A DNA stretch of 5,696 nucleotides from Gemmatimonadaceae bacterium (lineage in GTDB: Bacteria; Gemmatimonadota; Gemmatimonadetes; Gemmatimonadales; Gemmatimonadaceae), in assembly GCA_013813605.1 (NCBI GenBank), contig JACCRL010000378.1:1-5696 (forward strand), read 5' to 3'. Shown in pieces: positions 1 to 3,955 of the stretch (the stretch's first letter is position 1; each line of letters opens with the position of its first letter). The notes under the pieces were generated by a model. It searched no databases, was not told the DNA's origin, and saw only the letters and a program-made list of their open reading frames with translations. The position numbers and the translations under genes are program-made.

Positions 1-584
1 GGGAAGCTCTGCTCCACCATTTTATCGAGGCGCCGCTCATCCATTGCCGTTCCGAGCAGGCCGACGAGCTGCGCGCAGAACGCGGGCAAGTCTTCCGGCT
101 TGCGGCTTGTGAGAAGCTTCTGGTCGAGCTGCACCTGTTTGTCCACCCACGACCCGCCGGCATGCCTTATCTCGCCCTCAATCGAAGCTGTTGACGTGAG
201 CGTCCTGCCCTTCACGGCGTCCGCCTCGACGAGCAGCAGCGGCCCGTGACAGATGGCGGCCACCGGCTTGTCCGCCTCCATAAAGCCGCGCACGAACGCC
301 ACCGCATCGGAATTCCGGCGCAGCTTTTCAGGATTGGTTTTCCCGCCCGGAAGCACCAGCGCGTCAAAATCGCGCGGATTAGCCTGGCCCACCTCGGCAT
401 CGATCGTGAAAGCGCGGCCTTTTGCCCCCTTGTTGACGCCCTCGATCTGACCCGTCTTGTCGGAGAGCAGGGTCAGCTCCGCGCCCGCCTGCTCGAGCGC
501 GTTCCACGGGGCCGTCAACTCCACCTCTTCCACGCCGTCCGTCGCCAGGAAGGCCACTTTTCGTCCGCTCAATTGTCCCGCCAT
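1..584 (-). CDS. DJ-1/PfpI superfamily protein (type 1 glutamine amidotransferase-like), 3' end cut by the window
   Basis: The frame is open from the ATG at 584 to the left edge, giving 194 residues with no stop. The start has a good ribosome site (AGGAG, 590-594 on the minus strand, five bases from the ATG). The sequence reads as PfpI/YhbO family: a Rossmann-like N terminus (VAFLATDGVEEVEL, residues 10-23), the LVLPGG turn (76-81) and the nucleophile elbow AICHGP (110-115) with Cys112 followed by His113. Glu19 aligns with the active-site acid of Pyrococcus PfpI, and Glu86 lies in the NPEKLR segment near the subunit interface. The segments SRKPEDLPAF and GGSWVD are also typical. Family members are cytoplasmic oligomers reported as proteases, chaperones or deglycases; which activity applies here cannot be told. 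The usual length is about 170-190 aa, so this protein has a C-terminal extension (CAQLVGLLGTAMDERRLDKM and on). It is transcribed divergently from holB. Family assignment is strong, exact function is not. Confidence 0.93.
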   Translation of the reverse strand, partial: MAGQLSGRKVAFLATDGVEEVELTAPWNALEQAGAELTLLSDKTGQIEGVNKGAKGRAFTIDAEVGQANPRDFDALVLPGGKTNPEKLRRNSDAVAFVRGFMEADKPVAAICHGPLLLVEADAVKGRTLTSTASIEGEIRHAGGSWVDKQVQLDQKLLTSRKPEDLPAFCAQLVGLLGTAMDERRLDKMVEQSF

Positions 585-688
585 CGTTTCTCCTCTTACG
601 TGCGTCCAGCACTCTGAAAGTCAGAAAGCGTGCCGCTGGCCCGCGAACGGATGAAGCCTCGCAAACCCCAACCGCACATATTTCTCAC
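585..688. other. Divergent intergenic region between the PfpI-family gene and holB
   Basis: These 104 bases must hold the promoters of both divergent units. I see no convincing -35/-10 pair on either strand. The only local symmetry is a short hyphenated palindrome at 613-625 (TCTGA-AAG-TCAGA, five-base arms), which could be an operator but is short enough to be chance. No ribosome site is visible in front of the holB start. Confidence 0.5.
590..594 (-). promoter_or_regulatory. Ribosome binding site of the PfpI-family gene
   Basis: The minus strand reads AGGAG five bases before the ATG at 584, within a longer purine stretch (AAGAGGAGAAA). It supports this start over any internal one. It is the strongest Shine-Dalgarno in the window. 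Confidence 0.75.
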
Positions 689-1759
689 GTGGCGATTGTT
701 GACCTTTATGGACACGGTGCGGTGCGGGACCGGCTGGCGGATAGCATCGCCACGGGCACGCTTCCCGCCAGCCTGCTGCTCCACGGAGCGCCGGGGACGG
801 GGAAGCAGCGGCTCGCCCTCTGGCTCGCCCAGCGGCTGCTTTGTACCGGACCCGACCCGGCTTGTGAAACGTGCACCGCCTGCCGCTACGTCCGCGCAAT
901 CGTCCATCCCGACTTGCACTGGGTTTTTCCCCGCCCGCGGCTCAAGGATTCCTCTCCCGATCCGGAAGAAGTGAAGCAGGACTACGCCGAGGCAATCGCG
1001 GAGCGCGCCGCGGCGCGGGGACTGTATGCGGCGCCGTCCGGCAGCGAGGGCATCTTTGTGTCGACCGTGCGCTCGCTCGTCCAGCGCGCTTCGATGTCGC
1101 CGGCGATGGGAAGCCGGAAGGTTTTCATCGTCGGTGACGCGGACCGGATGGTGGCGCAGGAAGGAGCGGACCAGGCGGCAAATGCTTTCCTGAAGCTGCT
1201 CGAGGAGCCGCCCGCGGACACCACGATCATCCTCACCTCGAGCGAGCCGGGCGCGCTCCTGCCGACGATCCGCTCGCGTGTCGTCGCCGTGCGCGTGCCT
1301 CTCGTCCCCGATGCGGACGTCCGCGCCTTTCTTGCGGATCCGGTTGTGGCCGCAACCCTGGACAAAGTTTCAAAGGCGGGCGCGGCAGAGAGAGTCCGTG
1401 CAGCGGCCGGGGCGCCGGGCCGACTGCTCTCTGGCGACGACGATGCCAGGGCGACGATCAGCGCGCGGAAGATCATCGATGCGGCGCTGTCACCGCGCCG
1501 TTCCAACCGCTATCTCGCCGCGATGGGACAGGGCGCAGCCAATGCCCGCGGGACTTTCTCCGACACTCTCGATGCGCTCGTCACACTGCTGGCCGAGCGC
1601 GCGCGCGATGCGATCCATCGCGGCGATGACAGGGCCGCGCGTTCCGCCAGCGGAGCGGTCGAGTCGGTGCTTCGCGCAAAGACATTTGCATCCGGCAATG
1701 TGAGCCCCCAGGTGATCGCGGCCCGCCTCATCCGACAACTTTCCACGACACTGCGATGA
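689..1759 (+). CDS. holB: DNA polymerase III, delta-prime subunit (clamp loader)
   Basis: This 356-aa AAA+ protein is a subunit of the cytoplasmic clamp-loader complex that places the beta sliding clamp on primed DNA. Visible in order: Walker A GAPGTGKQ (33-40, Lys39); four cysteines C52-x6-C59-x2-C62-x2-C65, the zinc module of delta-prime/gamma/tau subunits; HPDLHWVFP (73-81); the Walker B region VFIVGDAD (145-152); the signature [12 protein letters not shown] (164-175); sensor 1 [11 protein letters not shown] (182-192); and TIRSRV (193-198), which holds the arginine finger of the SRC motif (Arg197) but has Val in place of Cys. About 80 residues lie between the zinc module and Walker B, longer than in E. 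coli and including a charged low-complexity stretch (about 83-120). Because Walker A is intact, a DnaX-like role was considered, but the length, the single copy of each motif and the lack of a tau-type C terminus favour delta-prime. The start is a GTG with no Shine-Dalgarno and no in-frame start upstream. The stop overlaps moaC. Confidence 0.93.
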   Translation: MAIVDLYGHGAVRDRLADSIATGTLPASLLLHGAPGTGKQRLALWLAQRLLCTGPDPACETCTACRYVRAIVHPDLHWVFPRPRLKDSSPDPEEVKQDYAEAIAERAAARGLYAAPSGSEGIFVSTVRSLVQRASMSPAMGSRKVFIVGDADRMVAQEGADQAANAFLKLLEEPPADTTIILTSSEPGALLPTIRSRVVAVRVPLVPDADVRAFLADPVVAATLDKVSKAGAAERVRAAAGAPGRLLSGDDDARATISARKIIDAALSPRRSNRYLAAMGQGAANARGTFSDTLDALVTLLAERARDAIHRGDDRAARSASGAVESVLRAKTFASGNVSPQVIAARLIRQLSTTLR

Positions 1760-2232
1760 AAGATCTCACTCACATCGACGAGGATGGCCGGGCACGGATG
1801 GTCGACGTCAGCGGCAAGCCCGAATCCGAGCGCAGCGCCCGCGCCGAAGGTTGCATCGTCATGGCAGCGGCGACGCTCGCAGCGATTCGCACCGGGTCGG
1901 GAAGAAAGGGTGATGTCCTCGCCGCCGCGCGCATCGCAGGTATCATGGGTGCGAAGCGCACCGCCGAGCTCATTCCACTCTGCCATCCGCTTGCTCTCAC
2001 TGATGTCGGTATCGATATCGATCACGACGAAACGCTGCCCGGCCTGCGCATCGTCGCCTGGGCAACGACTACCGGCCGCACCGGTGTCGAGATGGAAGCG
2101 CTCACCGCGGCGACTATCGCGCTGCTGACGATCTACGACATGGCCAAGGCGATGGACCGCGGGATGGAGATCCGCGGCGTCCGGCTCGTCGAAAAGAGCG
2201 GCGGCGCGTCCGGAGAGTGGCGGCGGCCCTAG
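1756..2232 (+). CDS. moaC: Cyclic pyranopterin monophosphate synthase MoaC
   Basis: This complete 158-aa protein matches E. coli MoaC (161 aa) almost residue for residue in numbering. MoaC converts the 3',8-cyclo-GTP product made by MoaA into cyclic pyranopterin monophosphate, the first stable intermediate of molybdenum cofactor synthesis, in the cytoplasm as a hexamer. Visible family blocks: [16 protein letters not shown] (4-19), [13 protein letters not shown] (51-63), LIPLCHPL (72-79), [11 protein letters not shown] (109-119), LTIYDMAKA (124-132) and VRLVEKSGG (142-150). The residues considered catalytic, Lys51, His77, Asp128 and Lys131, are all present, as are Glu112 and Glu114. The ATG lies inside the holB stop (ATGA), and no separate ribosome site is seen, so translation is probably coupled to holB. 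No other moa, moe or mog gene is in the window. Its TAG stop overlaps the stop of the convergent transporter gene. Confidence 0.97.
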   Translation: MKDLTHIDEDGRARMVDVSGKPESERSARAEGCIVMAAATLAAIRTGSGRKGDVLAAARIAGIMGAKRTAELIPLCHPLALTDVGIDIDHDETLPGLRIVAWATTTGRTGVEMEALTAATIALLTIYDMAKAMDRGMEIRGVRLVEKSGGASGEWRRP

Positions 2233-3143
2233 GAGCCGATCAACACCGGATCGTTCTCGGCGTCGATCGGCGTGCGAAATGGTTCCATGTGCACGAGGAC
2301 GTTCACGACGCGCGGGAGTGCAGCGCGAATGGCGTACTTCACCTGTGCCGAGATCTCGTGCGCCGCCTCGAGCGAGAGCGCGGGGTCGGCCTGAACGTGC
2401 AAGTCGATGTAGAATCCCAGACCAGCACTGCGCACGTGAAGCGTCTCCACGTTGCGCACGCCGTCGACATCGGCCGCGGCGCGCAGGGCGCGCTCCTTCA
2501 CCGAGTTGTCGGGCGCTTCATCCATCAGGTGTGACACCGCGGGCAGCAGCGTGCGCAACCCGTTGACCGCGACGAGGAGTGAAGCGAGCAGTGCTGCCCA
2601 GTCGTCCGCCGCCTCCCATCCCCGCCCGCCCCACAGCGCGATGCTGATGCCGATGAATGCGGCGACGGAGCTTAGCGCGTCGCTGCGGTGATGCCACGCG
2701 TCGGCGGCGACGGCGGTGCTGCCTACCTCACGTCCGACGCGAGAGACGCTCCGGTAGAGCATCTCCTTGATGATGATCACGCCGGCGGCGACGAATAGCG
2801 TAAATGGCGCCGGCAGCTGGTGCGGAGTCCGTATCTCGCGTATGGCGAGGACGGCGATCCCCGCCGCGGCGCCAAGGAGCATCAGCGATACGACGGCCGC
2901 CGCCAGCGGCTCCGCTTTCCCATGGCCATATGGATGGTTGTCGTCGGGCGGGCGCGCGCCAATGCTCAGACCGAGCCAGACGATGACGGACGAGAAAATG
3001 TCCGCCGACGACTCCACGGCATCCGCGATGAGTGCCGTGCTGTGGCCGACCACGCCGGCGACGAGCTTGACGACCACCAGCAGCGCGTTGATCACCACCC
3101 CCGCCTGCGCCCAGCGGATTCCCCTGTTCGTCCCCGTTATCAA
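2229..3143 (-). CDS. Cation diffusion facilitator family transporter (YiiP/FieF-like)
   Basis: This 304-aa inner-membrane protein is a proton-coupled divalent metal exporter. About six membrane segments can be seen (near 13-33, 37-62, 80-102, 113-131, 147-172, 182-205), followed by a cytoplasmic ferredoxin-like domain (208-290). The transport site is E44-x3-D48 in helix 2 and H151-x3-D155 in helix 5. YiiP has Asp, and zinc members often His, where this protein has Glu44. The loop [16 protein letters not shown] (67-82) matches the second metal site of YiiP (Asp67, His70, His74). The C-terminal domain has His249, His262 and the VHMEP end (His285, Glu287), consistent with metal-mediated dimer contacts. 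The metal (Zn, Fe, Mn, Co, Cd) cannot be read from sequence. The start is taken as the TTG at 3143, just after the upstream gene's stop; no in-frame ATG precedes helix 1 and the ribosome site is weak, so coupling is likely. GTG codons at residues 16-17 are less likely starts. Confidence 0.93.
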   Translation of the reverse strand: MITGTNRGIRWAQAGVVINALLVVVKLVAGVVGHSTALIADAVESSADIFSSVIVWLGLSIGARPPDDNHPYGHGKAEPLAAAVVSLMLLGAAAGIAVLAIREIRTPHQLPAPFTLFVAAGVIIIKEMLYRSVSRVGREVGSTAVAADAWHHRSDALSSVAAFIGISIALWGGRGWEAADDWAALLASLLVAVNGLRTLLPAVSHLMDEAPDNSVKERALRAAADVDGVRNVETLHVRSAGLGFYIDLHVQADPALSLEAAHEISAQVKYAIRAALPRVVNVLVHMEPFRTPIDAENDPVLIGS

Positions 3144-3151
3144 CTGCTGGC

Positions 3152-3496
3152 CTACAGGTCGGCTTTCTCCAGCCTTCCGCCCGCCGCGATAATGCGGCCG
3201 GTGTACGTATCGATGTCCTCACCTTCATCACGGCGCGGCACGACGAAGTCAGGATTCTCCGGCGGCACCGAAGTCGGCGTGTTGATCATCGGATCACCGC
3301 CCCGCGCCGTGACGGCCGCCTCGAAGCGGTCGATCGCAGTATTCAGGTCGTCGAGCTGCGCGCTCGTCTCGGTTCCAGAAACCTCGACGCCCTTCTGCCG
3401 GATGCGACCGGCCAGCTCGACTGCGGCGGCATCGCGCTCCTCCTTCCGGTGCGGGTCGAGATCCTGCTGTTGCTGCTCGAAGGAATCCATTGGCAT
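3152..3496 (-). CDS. Unrecognised 114-aa acidic protein, upstream partner of the CDF transporter
   Basis: I do not recognise this protein. It is short, soluble and acidic, without a signal peptide or membrane segment. The N terminus has a Gln run (MPMDSFEQQQQD, 1-12), then a charged, probably helical part (RKEERDAAAVELAGRIRQKG, 17-36), a second helix (SAQLDDLNTAIDRFEAAVTARGG, 45-67), a Pro/Asn-rich linker (INTPTSVPPENPDF, 71-84) and an acidic tail with DEGEDIDTYTGRI (90-102). No cysteines and few histidines are present, so it is not an obvious metal binder. I chose the ATG at 3496 because GGAG lies seven bases before it; the ATGs at 3514 (120 aa) and 3607 (151 aa) are in frame but lack a ribosome site, and 3607 would reach into the divergent gene. 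The stop is eight bases before the transporter start, so both are probably one transcript. Confidence 0.75.
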   Translation of the reverse strand: MPMDSFEQQQQDLDPHRKEERDAAAVELAGRIRQKGVEVSGTETSAQLDDLNTAIDRFEAAVTARGGDPMINTPTSVPPENPDFVVPRRDEGEDIDTYTGRIIAAGGRLEKADL

Positions 3497-3594
3497 TTGA
3501 TTGCTCCAGTTCATGGTAGGACGGAGTAGACTGCAAGTACCGTGATAGCGGCGCGAAAGCTGCGCCATTCCCCATGCTCTGTCGAGACGAACAC
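3497..3594. other. Divergent intergenic region between the 114-aa and 90-aa genes
   Basis: These 98 bases separate two divergent units. A small GC hairpin can form at 3550-3566 (GGCGC, seven-base loop, GCGCC), in the leader of the plus-strand gene. No T-run follows it and no clear -35/-10 pair is visible on either strand. In-frame upstream ATGs for both neighbours lie in this region but have no ribosome sites. Confidence 0.45.
3504..3507 (-). promoter_or_regulatory. Ribosome binding site deciding the start of the 114-aa protein
   Basis: The minus strand reads GGAG seven bases before the ATG at 3496. The in-frame ATG at 3514 has only CTCCGTCC-type pyrimidine-rich sequence before it, so the shorter start is preferred. 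Confidence 0.55.
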
Positions 3595-3867
3595 ATGTCG
3601 CGCGCATTCGTGAAGGAAGATGCTGGCTGGGGCGACCCCGGCAGGAGGTACACGCTACCCGACCGTGCAGATCCGGGATTCGACCAGGCAGCAGCCGAGG
3701 CGCTGCTCGAGGGCGCGCGCGCCGGCGATACGGGGAGCGCGGAGAGCGCGACGGGCTACTACTGGGGTGAGAAGAAGCTGCGCCCCTTTGTCGAGCTGAT
3801 CAGAAAAAGGGCGGAGAACGAAGGTGACGAGCGCCTGACGCAGCTCGCGGAGAGATTTCTTCTCTGA
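3595..3867 (+). CDS. Conserved-looking small protein of unknown function beginning MSRAFVKED
   Basis: This is a 90-aa soluble protein with no signal peptide or membrane segment. The N terminus MSRAFVKED (1-9) resembles, from memory, the start of some GreA/GreB-like transcription-factor relatives, but the Gre coiled coil and C-terminal domain are absent, so that name is not applied. The middle is DPGFDQAAAEALLEGARAGDTGSAESATGYYWG (26-58), with a helix followed by the distinctive GDTGSAE-x-ATGYYWGE segment. The rest is probably helical (KLRPFVELIRKRAENEGDERLTQLAERFL, 61-89). The aromatic-rich, low-gap look suggests a real conserved family. The ATG at 3595 is chosen because the SRAFVKED motif begins there; the in-frame ATG at 3574 adds seven unconvincing residues and has no ribosome site. 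A weak GAGACGA lies before 3595. It is divergent from the 114-aa gene and 88 bases before the Asp-box gene on the same strand. Confidence 0.8.
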   Translation: MSRAFVKEDAGWGDPGRRYTLPDRADPGFDQAAAEALLEGARAGDTGSAESATGYYWGEKKLRPFVELIRKRAENEGDERLTQLAERFLL

Positions 3868-3880
3868 GATCAGGCGTCGG

Positions 3881-3917
3881 CGCGATCATCTAGCCGCTTC
3901 AGTCGCGATTGGCTAGC
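3881..3917. repeat. Spaced direct repeat CGCGAT-N3-CTAGC, two copies 23 bases apart; candidate operator
   Basis: Copy 1 is 3881-3894 (CGCGAT CAT CTAGC) and copy 2 is 3904-3917 (CGCGAT TGG CTAGC), so 11 of 14 bases are the same and the variable bases are all in the spacer. The copies are 23 bases apart start to start, about two helical turns. Because CTAG is palindromic, the same bases also form an inverted repeat, CTAGCC (3890-3895) and GGCTAG (3911-3916) around a 15-base loop. With no T-run after it, a terminator is unlikely. The position, 39 bases before the GTG of the secreted protein, fits a regulator site. Function is inferred only. Confidence 0.4.
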
Positions 3918-3943
3918 GTTGTGTCTCCTACCGCCCCCCTCGT

Positions 3944-3947
3944 GGAG
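3944..3947 (+). promoter_or_regulatory. Ribosome binding site of the Asp-box gene
   Basis: GGAG lies eight bases before the GTG at 3956. An in-frame stop at 3914-3916 and the lack of any ATG, GTG or TTG in between leave 3956 as the only upstream start, which also places a signal peptide at the N terminus. Confidence 0.6.
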
Positions 3948-3955
3948 CCCGCGCC

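Larger units (their letters stand above)
3868..3955 (+). other. Intergenic region upstream of the Asp-box gene
   Basis: These 88 bases between two same-strand genes contain a spaced direct repeat (see the repeat entry) followed by a pyrimidine-rich stretch (3924-3941) and the ribosome site of the next gene. No T-tailed hairpin marks a terminator for the 90-aa gene, and no clear -35/-10 pair is visible. Confidence 0.5.

Noticed and set aside
246..617. 123-codon plus-strand frame over the PfpI-family gene
   Set aside because: It is antisense to the region encoding the AICHGP nucleophile elbow and the LVLPGG turn, and its product shows no known motif.
613..625. TCTGA-AAG-TCAGA palindrome between the divergent genes as an operator
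   Set aside because: Five-base arms are easily found by chance, only one copy exists in the window, and no promoter elements are seen nearby to anchor it.
982..1506. 174-codon minus-strand frame within holB
   Set aside because: It overlaps the conserved Walker B, LEEPP and sensor regions of holB; composition is Ala/Ser/Arg-rich with no motif.
3550..3566. GGCGC/GCGCC hairpin in the leader of the 90-aa gene as a riboswitch or attenuator
   Set aside because: A five-pair GC stem is common in DNA this rich in GC; no conserved aptamer sequence or T-run is present.
3497..3607. Longer N terminus for the 114-aa protein (starts at 3514 or 3607)
   Set aside because: Neither has a ribosome site, the added residues look non-conserved, and the 3607 start would overlap the divergent 90-aa gene. 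The start at 3496 has GGAG at good spacing.
3890..3916. CTAGCC...GGCTAG hairpin as a terminator for the 90-aa gene
   Set aside because: The stem is only six pairs with a 15-base loop and no T-run follows, so it is better explained by the direct repeat with a palindromic CTAG core.
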